Assembly: GCA_002305015.1 (NCBI GenBank)
Contig: DBPW01000033.1
Span: 164,239-228,238 of the forward strand
Reading direction: 5' to 3'
From: Bacteroidales bacterium UBA1410
GTDB lineage: Bacteria > Bacteroidota > Bacteroidia > Bacteroidales > Dysgonomonadaceae
Length of the DNA stretch: 64,000 bases
Shown here piece by piece: positions 36,597-45,642 of this stretch. A program made the translations under genes and the position numbers. How positions within the stretch are numbered: the first letter of the stretch is position 1; every line of letters starts with the position of its first letter. A model generated the notes under the pieces. That model was not told the DNA's origin. It was given only the letters and a program-made list of their open reading frames with translations, and made no database searches.

Positions 36597-37459
36597 ATGC
36601 TAACATTCAAAAAATGAGAGCGATCAATTATTACCTTATTTTTTTATCAAGCCTAATTCTTTTGGGTGTAAATTCGTGCAAACCCAAAAAGGAAATCATA
36701 CAGCCTACCTTGCATACTGTAGAAAAAGCCGATAGTGAACTCTTTTCGGATATATTGTCCAAACAGTTGGTTTTTTCTACTTTTTCATCAAACTTGAACA
36801 TTTCTTTAAGTAACGGAAAACGCACCTTGGCTTCAAAAGCAAATTTGAAAATCATAAACGATCAAATGCTTCAACTATCTGTTCAACCGCTTTTTGGCAT
36901 AGAAGTATTTCGTTTTTATATGGATAACGATACCCTAATTATTCTCGATCGAATGAACAAGCGTTATGTAAAAGAATCACTAAATGAAATTGGGAACCAC
37001 TTTTTAGTAGGGTTCAATTACCATACCTTACAATCATTGTTGACAAACCGGATTTTTCTGGAAACAGACAACGTTTCTTCACCAACCGATTATACCAAAT
37101 TTGCGTATAAAAAAACTTCAACCAATTATTATCTTCAATCAATAAATGAAGAGGCGAATATCGAGTATTTCTTCTCCGTGAATGCCGATGATCGAATCAC
37201 ATTTTGTCATTTGCTCAATCCTGTAAATAATTATTCGCTGCAATGGAGCTATAGTGATTTTGCACGAGTTGGATCGCAAATTTTCCCTCATAATATGAAA
37301 ATTGAAGTAAGCTCTCCGAAACGCAAATTAGATATCGAAATCAACTATTCCAACATAGTACTTGACGAACCTTTGGAATTATCGATTACCATACCCAATA
37401 GTTATACGCAAGTTAATTTTTCCGACATTGAAAAAATCATTACAGCAGACAATTCATGA
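36593..37459 (+). CDS. DUF4292 family lipoprotein
   Basis: The 288-residue precursor has a lipoprotein signal ending LGVNSC, in a start region with two Met choices (residues 1 and 8). The body is a beta-rich fold similar to the LolA/LolB/LppX group (LSVQPLFGIEVFRFYMDNDTLII, EPLELSITIPNSY), as described for DUF4292. LolB-like lipoprotein binding is an attractive but unproven role, and Bacteroidota lack a clear LolB. The start overlaps the TPR gene stop (ATGA), and its own stop overlaps the EnvC-like ATG in the same way, so three genes are translationally coupled. Confidence 0.85.
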   Translation: MNANIQKMRAINYYLIFLSSLILLGVNSCKPKKEIIQPTLHTVEKADSELFSDILSKQLVFSTFSSNLNISLSNGKRTLASKANLKIINDQMLQLSVQPLFGIEVFRFYMDNDTLIILDRMNKRYVKESLNEIGNHFLVGFNYHTLQSLLTNRIFLETDNVSSPTDYTKFAYKKTSTNYYLQSINEEANIEYFFSVNADDRITFCHLLNPVNNYSLQWSYSDFARVGSQIFPHNMKIEVSSPKRKLDIEINYSNIVLDEPLELSITIPNSYTQVNFSDIEKIITADNS

Positions 37460-38832
37460 AAAAATTCATTATCATATCGTTCCTGTTTCTTTACACCCTT
37501 TCTTTATTCTCTCAAACTAAACAAATCGAAACACTGCAAAAACAACGTGAGTTGTTGCAGGAAGAAATTCAAAACACAAACAAGCTTTTTCTCGACGTCA
37601 AAAAACAAACCACCACCCTTCTCCAGCGGATCAATCTTATCAATAAACGACTCAAAACGAGAAGAGAACTTATTACGGTATATCAAAACGAAATTATGGC
37701 TCTTGAGAAAGAACAACAACAATTGGAAAAGGAAATTGCAAAACTCAAGGAAGAATTAGAGAAAAAGCAAAAGAACTACGCCAAAGCAATTAAAGGAATG
37801 TTGAATAACCAACGGTCGGAAAACAAATTAATTTTTATACTTTCCGGAAAAACGTGGGGAGAATCCCTGCGCAGGATGCAATACCTGAAGGATTATTCTA
37901 AATGGCAAAAAAAACAGGCGGAAGAAATCAAAAAGAAACAAACAGAACTGGCAGAGAAAAAAAGCGAACTTGCGAAAGCTCAAGCCGATAAACAAAAGGC
38001 ATTGCTTGCACTACAAAATGAACAAAATAAACTGGTTAACGAAGAAAAAGTACGCCAAACAGAAATGGCTGAAGCGAAAGGCAAACAGCAGGAATTACAA
38101 AAAACTCTTCAAACTAAACGTCAACAAGCGGCTAAATTGAATGCCCGAATCGAACAATTAATCGCTGAAGAAGTGGCTCGTCAGGAAAGGGAAGCCGAAG
38201 CTCGCCGACGTGCCGAAGAAGCCGAAAAGCAGCGAGCTCTCGAAGCAAAAAAAGCCGAAGAAAGGCGTAAAAAACCGGAACAAATAGCAAAAAACAACAA
38301 GTCCAAAAGCGAAGAAGGAAAACCCACATTGCAGGATAGACAAGAAGAGCTAAAATCAACAAATCCAAAACCCCATACCGAGGAGGTATACGTTGCTTCG
38401 GCCGAAACGTTTAATCTCTCTAAAAATTTTGCAGCCAACAAAGGAAAATTACCTATGCCGGTAACCGGTATATCGACCATTGTATCGAACTTCGGTATTA
38501 ACCGAAGCAGCGAATGGAATGTATCTATCAATAGTAACGGAATCGATATTCAAGCACAAGAAGGCGCCGTTATTCGTTCGGTATTTGAAGGGGAAGTCTC
38601 AAAAGTATTCTCATTCCCCGGATCAAACACCTGTATGATTGTTCGTCACGGAGACTACTATACATTCTATGCCAACATCATTGATCCCTACGTAAAACAG
38701 GGAGATAAAGTGAAAACAGGCCAGGCATTAGGAAAGATCTATACCGATCCCGACACAGGCATTTCCACTATGCACTTTCAACTCTGGCAAAAGACGAACA
38801 AGCTCGATCCCCAGCCATGGCTAAGACATTAA
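37456..38832 (+). CDS. EnvC-like murein hydrolase activator (degenerate M23 peptidase)
   Basis: The 458-residue secreted protein has a signal peptide (to about residue 19). A long coiled coil spans about 20-265, split by the LNNQRSENKLIFILSGKTW hinge as in EnvC. A charged, low-complexity linker leads to the C-terminal M23/LytM domain (about 340-458). The active site is degenerate: Ser360 replaces the first zinc His (SNGID), Asp364 is kept, Asn407 replaces the YAH histidine and Thr438 the first His of HxH, with only His440 kept. It should therefore not cut peptidoglycan but activate amidases during cell separation. Coupled to the DUF4292 gene; ended by the hairpin at 38834-38864. Confidence 0.9.
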   Translation: MKKFIIISFLFLYTLSLFSQTKQIETLQKQRELLQEEIQNTNKLFLDVKKQTTTLLQRINLINKRLKTRRELITVYQNEIMALEKEQQQLEKEIAKLKEELEKKQKNYAKAIKGMLNNQRSENKLIFILSGKTWGESLRRMQYLKDYSKWQKKQAEEIKKKQTELAEKKSELAKAQADKQKALLALQNEQNKLVNEEKVRQTEMAEAKGKQQELQKTLQTKRQQAAKLNARIEQLIAEEVARQEREAEARRRAEEAEKQRALEAKKAEERRKKPEQIAKNNKSKSEEGKPTLQDRQEELKSTNPKPHTEEVYVASAETFNLSKNFAANKGKLPMPVTGISTIVSNFGINRSSEWNVSINSNGIDIQAQEGAVIRSVFEGEVSKVFSFPGSNTCMIVRHGDYYTFYANIIDPYVKQGDKVKTGQALGKIYTDPDTGISTMHFQLWQKTNKLDPQPWLRH

Positions 38833-38864
38833 AAAAGCCGTCATATTGAAAATATGGCGGCTTT
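38831..38864 (-). terminator. Terminator between the EnvC-like and OmpA-like genes
   Basis: The arms 38834-38847 and 38851-38864 pair over 14 bp (one G-T) with a 3-nt loop. On the minus strand it is followed by TTTTTT, so it ends ompA transcription; on the plus strand it can also stop the EnvC-like transcript. Confidence 0.85.
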
Positions 38865-38906
38865 CATATTATTCAGGGAAATTTCCCCCTTTGTTCAAAT
38901 CAACGC

Positions 38907-40049
38907 TTATTCAGTGAAAAAGATAGCTACACGGTTCCAGTCGTTCTGCGGATAAGGTTGTTCAGTATCACCCTTCCAGTCAACGCTAACGCGACTGCTA
39001 TCAATTCCGTACTCTTTAATTAATGCATCGGCTACCGCTTTGGCACGTTTTTCGGACAGTTTCCAGTTATATTCGGGATAACCGGTCAATTTATCGGCAT
39101 AACCAACAATCTTAACCTTAGCATCCGGATTTTGTTTCAAATATTCTGCCGTATTATAGATGCTTACTTGCTGAGCTCTGTCAATCTTGTAAGAATCGAT
39201 ACGGAAGTATACTACGTTAGGCACATAAACGGTTGCTTGCGGTTGAACTTCCGGACATTCCGGACATTCCGGACAAGATGCAGGACGTTTGCTGAGTTCT
39301 TCATTTTCAGAACGCAATCTATTGATTTGACTGTTCAAATCGTTGATGAGGCTATAGTCCATCAATTCAGCAGGTGTGAAATCTTGCTTTCCACCAAGAC
39401 CGAATTGAACGCCTGCCAATGCTGACCACATCGCATCATATTCCCAATCTCCCGAAGGAGTAGCACTGAAATCGAAAGATTCATTCATTAATCGGTATCC
39501 GATTTCAAGGAAAAGATTTACGTTCTTGCCTACACGAAAATTGTTGATAATACCGGCATTGAAAGTAAACGACTGATCCTGACCTTTGAAGAGATCATTA
39601 TCAGGATTTGGCTTTTCGAACCAATCTTTCATACCATACATGTACCCCATTCCCAAATAAGGTACGAAACTATAAACTCTATCCGGTTTGTAACCCATAA
39701 TGGCATTGGTCATGTTGTACATGATCTCGGCATGACCGCCAATCCATTTCATTTTTGTGTCGTTTTCGTAATTAATTACAGGTTCTCCACCGTCGATACC
39801 AAAACGGAAACCCCAAATCGGCGTATTCCATCTTCCGAATGTAAGCTGACCAATCCATCCGATTCGATCGCCAAAATTGTCAAAATCTTTCATATTGTAG
39901 GTGTTAATACCACCTGACAATCCCATAAACCAGTTGTCACTAGCCTTATTCTTCAGGTAAACAGTACCGTTAGAAACATTCTGGGCTTCTTGAGCACTTA
40001 TTCCGAATGCTACAAGAGCAGAGATTAAAAGTAAACCAAACTTTTTCAT
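38907..40049 (-). CDS. OmpA-family outer-membrane protein
   Basis: The 380-residue precursor has a signal peptide (cut near residue 19, ISAQE). An eight-strand barrel-like region spans 35-225, followed by a short helix (NSQINRLRSENEELSK), a Cys/Pro/Glu linker and a C-terminal OmpA domain at 270-380 (VYFRIDSYKID, VKIVGYADKLTGYPEYNWKLSEKRAKAVADAL). The NWKLSEKRA helix and the conserved Asp/Arg pair bind diaminopimelate, tying the outer membrane to peptidoglycan. This type is one of the most abundant Bacteroidales surface proteins. The leader of about 240 nt has a -7 element and a hairpin near its 5' end. The gene ends at a strong terminator. Confidence 0.93.
   Translation of the reverse strand: MKKFGLLLISALVAFGISAQEAQNVSNGTVYLKNKASDNWFMGLSGGINTYNMKDFDNFGDRIGWIGQLTFGRWNTPIWGFRFGIDGGEPVINYENDTKMKWIGGHAEIMYNMTNAIMGYKPDRVYSFVPYLGMGYMYGMKDWFEKPNPDNDLFKGQDQSFTFNAGIINNFRVGKNVNLFLEIGYRLMNESFDFSATPSGDWEYDAMWSALAGVQFGLGGKQDFTPAELMDYSLINDLNSQINRLRSENEELSKRPASCPECPECPEVQPQATVYVPNVVYFRIDSYKIDRAQQVSIYNTAEYLKQNPDAKVKIVGYADKLTGYPEYNWKLSEKRAKAVADALIKEYGIDSSRVSVDWKGDTEQPYPQNDWNRVAIFFTE
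39251..39277. repeat. Three 9-bp tandem repeats in the OmpA-like gene
   Basis: CCGGACATT is repeated twice, followed by CCGGACAAG. In the coding strand this gives three Cys-Pro-Glu units (CPECPECPE) in the linker between barrel and OmpA domain. Repeat-number change would be in frame. Confidence 0.8.
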
Positions 40050-40250
40050 AAATTTAAAATTTAAATTTAAACAATTAAATTCTTAATTTCACTAACTCGA
40101 TAATTATTTTTGTCTACAAACCCCTATAAGCGGGGTTTTCATTATTTGTTTCGATATATATAACATTTACCTTTTTAAAATGTTCGATACTGTTAGAAAA
40201 ATATGATAAATTTATATCTTCCGTTTCGGCTCTATTCATTTTAAAATCGA

Positions 40251-40280
40251 GTACTCATAAGATATTTTTCTCATGAGTAC
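40251..40280 (-). promoter_or_regulatory. Hairpin near the 5' end of the ompA-like leader
   Basis: GTACTCAT (40251-40258) and ATGAGTAC (40273-40280) are perfect 8-bp arms with a 14-nt loop, starting about 6-10 nt after the predicted transcription start. The position suits an mRNA-stabilising 5' stem-loop as known for E. coli ompA. Confidence 0.5.
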
Positions 40281-40291
40281 CGAATATCACG

Positions 40292-40299
40292 CAAAGATA
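40292..40299 (-). promoter_or_regulatory. -7 element of the OmpA-like gene
   Basis: CAAAGATA on the plus strand reads TATCTTTG on the minus strand, about 245 bp upstream of the ATG. The -33 region is AT-rich without a clear TTTG. Confidence 0.5.
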
Positions 40300-40413
40300 A
40301 AATTAAATTTTAAGTAAATAATATTTTTAGCAAAAAAAATGCTTATAAACAACCCTTATCGCATTTAATTTTACAATTCTACATATTATTCACATTTTTT
40401 ATACTATCTCTGC

Positions 40414-41274
40414 TTATCCTAAATAGCTTTTCAGCAATTTGCATCTGGAATCTTGGCGAAGTCGTCTGATCGCTTTTTCCTTAATTTGACGAACCCTCTC
40501 CCTGGTTAATTGAAATTTATCTCCGATTTCTTCTAACGTCATTTCCTGACAACCAATGCCGAAAAACATTTTAATGATATCGCTTTCCCGTTCCGTTAAC
40601 GTAGATAAAGCACGTTCGATTTCTTTATGAAGCGATTCTTTCATTAAAGTTTGGTCGGCAGCCGGCGCATCATCGTTCACCAAAACATCCAACAAACTGT
40701 TGTCTTCCCCTTCCACAAAAGGAGCATCCATCGATATATGACGTCCGGATACTTTCAGAGAATCGGAAACTTTATCTACAGACACATCCAATTCTTCAGC
40801 AAGCTCTTCGGCAGAAGGGCGACGTTCGTTTTCCTGTTCAAATTTCTGAAATGCTTTGCTTATCTTGTTCAATGAACCTACCTGATTAAGAGGCAATCGC
40901 ACGATTCTCGATTGCTCAGCCAAAGCCTGCAAGATGGATTGACGAATCCACCACACAGCATAACTGATAAACTTAAACCCTCTCGTTTCGTCAAATTTTT
41001 CCGCAGCCTTTATTAATCCCAAGTTTCCTTCATTAATTAAATCGGGAAGGCTGAGTCCTTGATTTTGATATTGCTTGGCAACCGACACAACAAAACGAAG
41101 ATTGGCACGCGTTAGCTTTTCCAATGCCTGTCTGTCGCCTTTTTTGATTGCTTGTGCTAATTCTACCTCCTCTTCAACAGTAATTAAATCCTCTCTCCCA
41201 ATCTCTTGGAGATATTTATCGAGAGAAGCACTTTCTCTATTTGTTATTGATTTTGTAATCTTTAATTGTCTCAT
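40414..41274 (-). CDS. rpoD: Primary RNA polymerase sigma factor RpoD (short Bacteroidota type)
   Basis: The 286-residue protein is the group-1 sigma factor in its Bacteroidota form, lacking the large region 1.1. Region 1.2 (DKYLQEIGREDLITVEEEVELA), region 2 with NLRFVVSVAKQYQNQGL and the -7 reading helix GFKFISYAVWWIRQSILQAL, region 3 (RRPSAEELAEELDVS) and region 4 with the HTH LEEIGDKFQLTRERVRQIK are all present. It directs RNA polymerase to the TTTG/TAnnTTTG promoters seen across this window. It lies downstream of htrA in the same direction, with a hairpin between them. Confidence 0.97.
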   Translation of the reverse strand: MRQLKITKSITNRESASLDKYLQEIGREDLITVEEEVELAQAIKKGDRQALEKLTRANLRFVVSVAKQYQNQGLSLPDLINEGNLGLIKAAEKFDETRGFKFISYAVWWIRQSILQALAEQSRIVRLPLNQVGSLNKISKAFQKFEQENERRPSAEELAEELDVSVDKVSDSLKVSGRHISMDAPFVEGEDNSLLDVLVNDDAPAADQTLMKESLHKEIERALSTLTERESDIIKMFFGIGCQEMTLEEIGDKFQLTRERVRQIKEKAIRRLRQDSRCKLLKSYLG

Positions 41275-41337
41275 TCTCTAGCTATCCTATTATTATTTTT
41301 ATATTTTTATATGCTTATATTGATATTTCCTAAATCC

Positions 41338-41375
41338 TAACAAAGGATACAGCATTCACACTGAATCCTTTGTTA
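41338..41375 (-). terminator. Hairpin between htrA and rpoD
   Basis: The arms 41338-41352 and 41361-41375 pair over 14 of 15 positions (one A-A mismatch), with an 8-nt loop. There is no strong T run on the minus strand, so it may be a Rho-type or processing signal for htrA, or part of the rpoD leader. Confidence 0.5.
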
Positions 41376-41435
41376 TTAACAACACTTTTGTCCGTTTTTT
41401 GTTTTGCAAAAACATCAATTTTATCTATCGTCTCC

Positions 41436-42947
41436 TTATTTTTTAGATAGATCAATTGCAATATACTGCGTTCTTCCATTGGGCGGATAAAAGCCGGCTA
41501 TTAAAATAACTTTATCTTCATCGACGCCTCTTGCAGCAACAGAGGCAACAATTCTCGCCACATCATCCTCGTTGTTTACCGGAGAATTATTTATCCTCAT
41601 AATAATGAATCCTTTTTTGATACCTTCTTTATTAAATATCCCATCTTTGCTTACCTCGGTAACCTCAACTCCGCTACTTATTCCCAATCGTTTTTTCTGT
41701 TCGTCAGACAACGCCTTAAAAGTAGCTCCCAATATTTTTAATGCATCGGGTCTTTTAATAATTTCGGTACTGCCTTGCATATTGATTAATTCCACCGAGA
41801 AAGTTTTTTCGGTACCGTTTCTATCAACCGTAACTTTCACTTTATCTCCCGGCCGATATCTGCTCAGTTGATTCTGCAATTCGGCAAAATTACGAACCGG
41901 GACATTATTTATGGCTTTAATAACGTCTCCCTTTTCTATGCCGGCAGCTTTGGCGGGACTTCTATCCGAAAAATCCTCCACCATTACACCTTGAATTTTT
42001 GCTAGTTCGCTCGCCCTTTTGGGATCATATCGTTTCAGATATTCAATATTGGGTACTTGAATTCCCAACACGGCACGTTGCACAATCCCATATTCCTTAA
42101 GATCGGCTGCAACTTTTCCGGCTATGGAAATAGGAATTGCGAATGCATAGCCGGTAAAATTACCCGTTTCCGAATAAATAGCGGTATTGATGCCTACCAA
42201 TTCACCCTTCGTGTTCACCAATGCTCCTCCACTATTTCCGGGATTAACGGCTGCATCAATTTGAATGAATGATTGAAGGCCCATATTTTCGCCCACAATG
42301 TTGGTCCGGTTTTTTGCACTGACAATACCGGCAGTAACCGTCGAGGTCAAATTAAACGGATTGCCAATAGCCAAAACCCATTCACCCACTCTTAACGCAT
42401 CGGAATTTCCGAAAGAAAGATAAGGAAAATTATCACCATCAATCTTGAGCAAAGCTATATCCGACTGTGCATCGGCCCCAACAACTTTTGCGGTAAACTC
42501 ACGCTCGTCATTTAGGGTCACCGATACCTCTGTGGCACCTTCAATAACATGATTATTGGTAATGATGTAGCCATCTTTCGAAATAATGACTCCCGATCCG
42601 AAACCTACCTGTTCGCGAGGAATTACCTGTTCGCCTCCGAAGCCGAAAAAGAAATCGAAAGGATTGATTACCACTTGCTCACGCACTGCTTTCGTCTTGA
42701 CGTGAACAACACCATGAACCGCTTTTTCGGCAGCTTCAGTAAAATCAAAATATCCTTGAGATGCAGTTAAGTTGGTCAGAATAACATTTTTATCTTGATC
42801 GAAAGAACTCGCATACTCTCCCACATTCCCCGAAACAGCCCTGTTTCTCTTTTTGTTTATCTGGTCATAACCAAACAATGTTATGACAGAACTCAATACG
42901 GCAATTAAAATAATGCCTAATACTCTTTTGGTACTATTTGCTTTCAT
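41436..42947 (-). CDS. HtrA/Deg-family periplasmic serine protease
   Basis: The 503-residue protein has an N-terminal membrane anchor or signal (residues 8-27), then a trypsin-like domain with the catalytic triad His133 (TNNHVIEGA), Asp163 (SDIALLKID) and Ser239 (NPGNSGGALV). Two PDZ domains follow, the first about 285-375 (LGIQVPN, VMVEDFSDRSPAKAAGIEKGD) and the second about 400-500 (LGISSGVEVTEVSKDG). It degrades or refolds misfolded envelope proteins under stress. All catalytic residues are present. A -7 element lies about 53 bp upstream. The hairpin at 41338-41375 separates it from rpoD. Confidence 0.96.
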   Translation of the reverse strand: MKANSTKRVLGIILIAVLSSVITLFGYDQINKKRNRAVSGNVGEYASSFDQDKNVILTNLTASQGYFDFTEAAEKAVHGVVHVKTKAVREQVVINPFDFFFGFGGEQVIPREQVGFGSGVIISKDGYIITNNHVIEGATEVSVTLNDEREFTAKVVGADAQSDIALLKIDGDNFPYLSFGNSDALRVGEWVLAIGNPFNLTSTVTAGIVSAKNRTNIVGENMGLQSFIQIDAAVNPGNSGGALVNTKGELVGINTAIYSETGNFTGYAFAIPISIAGKVAADLKEYGIVQRAVLGIQVPNIEYLKRYDPKRASELAKIQGVMVEDFSDRSPAKAAGIEKGDVIKAINNVPVRNFAELQNQLSRYRPGDKVKVTVDRNGTEKTFSVELINMQGSTEIIKRPDALKILGATFKALSDEQKKRLGISSGVEVTEVSKDGIFNKEGIKKGFIIMRINNSPVNNEDDVARIVASVAARGVDEDKVILIAGFYPPNGRTQYIAIDLSKK

Positions 42948-42999
42948 ATCTTTCTGTTTTAAATGATAAATCTATTGCTTCGTTGCTCATTTTAGTACT

Positions 43000-43007
43000 C
43001 AAAAATA
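43000..43007 (-). promoter_or_regulatory. -7 element of htrA
   Basis: CAAAAATA on the plus strand reads TATTTTTG on the minus strand, 53 bp upstream of the htrA ATG. No -33 match was seen. The rest of this 231-bp gap shows nothing else clear. Confidence 0.4.
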
Positions 43008-43178
43008 ATAACAAAAAACATACACCATATCGACATATCTCTTTGTTTTTAACACTTTTAACCAAATACGTATACCCTTAACCCGCTTTAACCGACATTT
43101 TAAATCGCCCATCGTTTAAATGACACATTGTCATTTTCTTATAGTTAACGCATTTCCTGACATTTTGTTTATTCGATA

Positions 43179-44354
43179 TCATCTGAATTTATTCCGTTTT
43201 TTCTCCGCATATTTCTTAAATCTGAAATTGTTGAAAGGTTGAAAGATATCCATGAAAACAAGATCGAGGTAATGCTTACCGGCACCAAAAAGTTTGCTAT
43301 TACGGTTGATGATAATTGCCTGAAAACAATACCTTGCTATAAACAATAGGATTCCAAGGAAAAGAAGAACAAAATTGGTATTTAGCAATCCCCAACAAAC
43401 AGCACAAATGACCGAAACATAAAACCCATATTTGGAAAAGGTTTCCCAACCGAAAATAGAAGAAAAAAAGCCTTTGTAATATCGTTTTGTGTGTAGATAT
43501 TTCGATTTTAATGCACGCCAAACCGAGAAACTTGTCACAACATCGCTTATAGTCATGCTCTCAGGCGATATAACAACTCCGGTATTTGCACCGTTTGCTA
43601 TTTCGTTAATAAACAGATCGTCTTCGCCATCTTCGAAATTCAGAATTGAAGAAAATCCTTTTTGTTTGAAAAACAATTCTCGGACATACCCCATATTTCT
43701 TCCAATGCCCATATACGGTCGATGAACAATGGCCATAGATAAATATTTCAACCCTTGTATCAGGTTATCGTAATGAATGAACTTCCGCATAGAAACCTTT
43801 TTGGAGATATCGAGTTTACAAAAACCCAAAACCACTTCTTTTCCTTTGGCAAATTCTTCTGCAAATTCTTTAATCCACTGATTGGATGCCGGCCGACAAT
43901 ACGATTCCGTGAAAAGCAAAATAGGGTTTTTCGCGGCCTTGATACCTATTGTCAATGCCAGTTTTTTTTCATTCAATTCTTCGGCTTCTTGCGGAACATA
44001 GGTGTGATAGAGATTGCTATACGTTAGCTCCAAACGCTTTAAAACCATATCGGTTTCATCGGTCGAACCCATGTTTACGACAACAACTTCAAAATCGGGA
44101 TAATCTTGATCGAGAATAGCAGGAAGATGCTTTGCCAGATTTTCAGAATCGTTTTTCGAAACAATCACAACCGACACCGCCGGCAAGTCTTTTTCCGATA
44201 TCGAAGTTCTTTCCTTTTTGGACGGATACGAGTAAGGTTTCCTATAGAGAAAAAAATAAAAAAGGAGCTGAATAATAAAAAATAGCAAAAGAGATGCAAC
44301 AATAATCCAATCGATGATGGAGAAATCAAACACCGACGAAAGCATAAAATTCAT
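43179..44354 (-). CDS. Membrane-associated family 2 glycosyltransferase
   Basis: The 391-residue protein starts with a transmembrane helix (about 14-36). A GT2 (GT-A fold) domain follows: AVSVVIVSKNDSENLAKHLPAIL, YPDFEVVVVNMGSTDET (NMGS where DDGS is more usual) and LLFTESYCRPASNQWI. Further on comes FEDGEDDLFINEIANG, which may carry the ED acceptor-base residues. The C-terminal part has one or two more membrane helices (FYVSVICAVCWGLLNTNFVLLFLGI). The sugar donor and acceptor are unknown; cell-surface glycan or glycolipid synthesis is likely. It lies 6 bp after lysA, so it is probably cotranscribed with it, though the functions do not obviously connect. Confidence 0.88.
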   Translation of the reverse strand: MNFMLSSVFDFSIIDWIIVASLLLFFIIQLLFYFFLYRKPYSYPSKKERTSISEKDLPAVSVVIVSKNDSENLAKHLPAILDQDYPDFEVVVVNMGSTDETDMVLKRLELTYSNLYHTYVPQEAEELNEKKLALTIGIKAAKNPILLFTESYCRPASNQWIKEFAEEFAKGKEVVLGFCKLDISKKVSMRKFIHYDNLIQGLKYLSMAIVHRPYMGIGRNMGYVRELFFKQKGFSSILNFEDGEDDLFINEIANGANTGVVISPESMTISDVVTSFSVWRALKSKYLHTKRYYKGFFSSIFGWETFSKYGFYVSVICAVCWGLLNTNFVLLFLGILLFIARYCFQAIIINRNSKLFGAGKHYLDLVFMDIFQPFNNFRFKKYAEKKRNKFR

Positions 44355-44360
44355 ATCCGA

Positions 44361-45518
44361 TTAAATTTGATCCGAAAAATACGATTTGGGCAATTCTCTA
44401 CAATTGTATTGCGATGCCATCACTTCTCCATAGGCTCCGGCAGATCGAATAGCAATCAAATCACCTCGTTTTGCTTTGTTGATCTCCCTATTTTTGCCAA
44501 AAGTATCGCTCGACTCGCAAATAGGACCTACAACATCATAGCAAGCCGGTTCTTCATCCGAACTCATATTTTCGATATGATGAAACGCCTGATATAAAGC
44601 CGGGCGAATAAGATCGGTCATACCGGCATCGATAATGAGGAACTTTTTGCTGAGCCCTTCTTTTACATATACTGTTTTCGCAATAAGCGAGCCACAAGGA
44701 GCAACCACCGATCTTCCCGGTTCAAAATGGATCGATTGGTCATTATTTAACTTTATATGTTTATCGAAAAGGCGGAAATACGATTCGAAATTGGCTATGG
44801 GGCAATGATTCGGGTGCATATAGTTAATCCCTAATCCGCCCCCTACATTTATATGCTGAAGGCGCACACCTCGGTTTTCGAACCAGTGTTTCCAACCCAT
44901 AGCTCTGACGCACAAATTCTCAAAAGCACACAGATCCGTAATTTGTGATCCAATATGAAAATGAATCCCGATCAGTTCGATATGCGATGCTCCGGCAATA
45001 AAAGTCAACGCTTTGGGCAAATCTTGTTCATTCAACCCAAATTTGTTTTCATTCAAACCGGTGGTAATGTATTCGTGAGTATGAGCGTCGATATTAGGAT
45101 TGATACGCAAAGCAATGCGTGCGCGTTTCTCTTTCTTGGAAGCCAATTCTTCGATGGTTTCCATTTCGGGCAACGACTCCACATTGAAACAAAAGATATC
45201 GTTATCCAAAGCCAAATTAATCTCTTTATCGGTTTTCCCGACACCCGCAAAAACAATTTTCGACGGAGAAAATCCGCACTCTATAGCACGAAGAATCTCG
45301 TTCCCGCTTACACAGTCAGCTCCAAAGCCATAAGAGGAAATCTCCCTCAAAATGCGGGGATTAGCATTTGCCTTAATGGCATAATGAATATGATAATTTT
45401 TGCCTTGGGTTTCTTTTTTTATGATATCGAGGGTCTGTCGGAGCAAATCGATATCGTAATAATAGAAAGGGGTTTCAAGAGCACGAAACTTCTCGACCGG
45501 GAATTGACCTTTAATCAT
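44361..45518 (-). CDS. lysA: Diaminopimelate decarboxylase
   Basis: The 385-residue enzyme is a fold-III PLP decarboxylase that makes lysine from meso-diaminopimelate. The PLP lysine lies in HYAIKANANPRIL, the glycine-rich phosphate loop in GGGLGINY and the substrate residues in GIHFHIGSQI, EPGRSVVAPCG and GPICESSDTFG; the CESSD cysteine comes from the neighbouring subunit. The N-terminal segment PFYYYDIDLLRQT is typical. It is the last step of lysine synthesis and draws on the same DAP pool as peptidoglycan. It shares a transcript with the glycosyltransferase 6 bp downstream. Confidence 0.96.
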   Translation of the reverse strand: MIKGQFPVEKFRALETPFYYYDIDLLRQTLDIIKKETQGKNYHIHYAIKANANPRILREISSYGFGADCVSGNEILRAIECGFSPSKIVFAGVGKTDKEINLALDNDIFCFNVESLPEMETIEELASKKEKRARIALRINPNIDAHTHEYITTGLNENKFGLNEQDLPKALTFIAGASHIELIGIHFHIGSQITDLCAFENLCVRAMGWKHWFENRGVRLQHINVGGGLGINYMHPNHCPIANFESYFRLFDKHIKLNNDQSIHFEPGRSVVAPCGSLIAKTVYVKEGLSKKFLIIDAGMTDLIRPALYQAFHHIENMSSDEEPACYDVVGPICESSDTFGKNREINKAKRGDLIAIRSAGAYGEVMASQYNCRELPKSYFSDQI

Positions 45519-45553
45519 TTTTTAGTGTATAATCAGTAAATAAAACAATATCG

Positions 45554-45589
45554 TTGGTTGCCGAAAAGTTTAAAAAACCGAGCAACCAA
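45554..45589 (-). terminator. Hairpin terminator between miaA and lysA
   Basis: TTGGTTGC (45554-45561) and GCAACCAA (45582-45589) pair over 8 bp, extended by CG/CG after a bulged A, around a loop of about 15-20 nt. It lies about 55 bp past the miaA stop on the minus strand, followed by a T-rich tract. Confidence 0.5.
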
Positions 45590-45642
45590 TTTTCAAGATA
45601 CAAAAGTACTATTTTTTGGACAATTATAAAGGAAAAGCCTTT

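Larger units (their letters stand above)
40050..40413 (-). other. Long ompA leader and intergenic region toward rpoD
   Basis: These 364 bp hold no gene. On the minus strand they carry a -7 element (40299-40292), a hairpin (40280-40251) close to the predicted 5' end, an inverted repeat AACATTT/AAATGTT (40162-40168, 40178-40184) and a GC-rich 7-bp hairpin (AAACCCC 40118-40124 with GGGGTTT 40132-40138) about 70 nt before the ompA ATG. The rpoD end of the gap shows no clear terminator. Confidence 0.6.
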
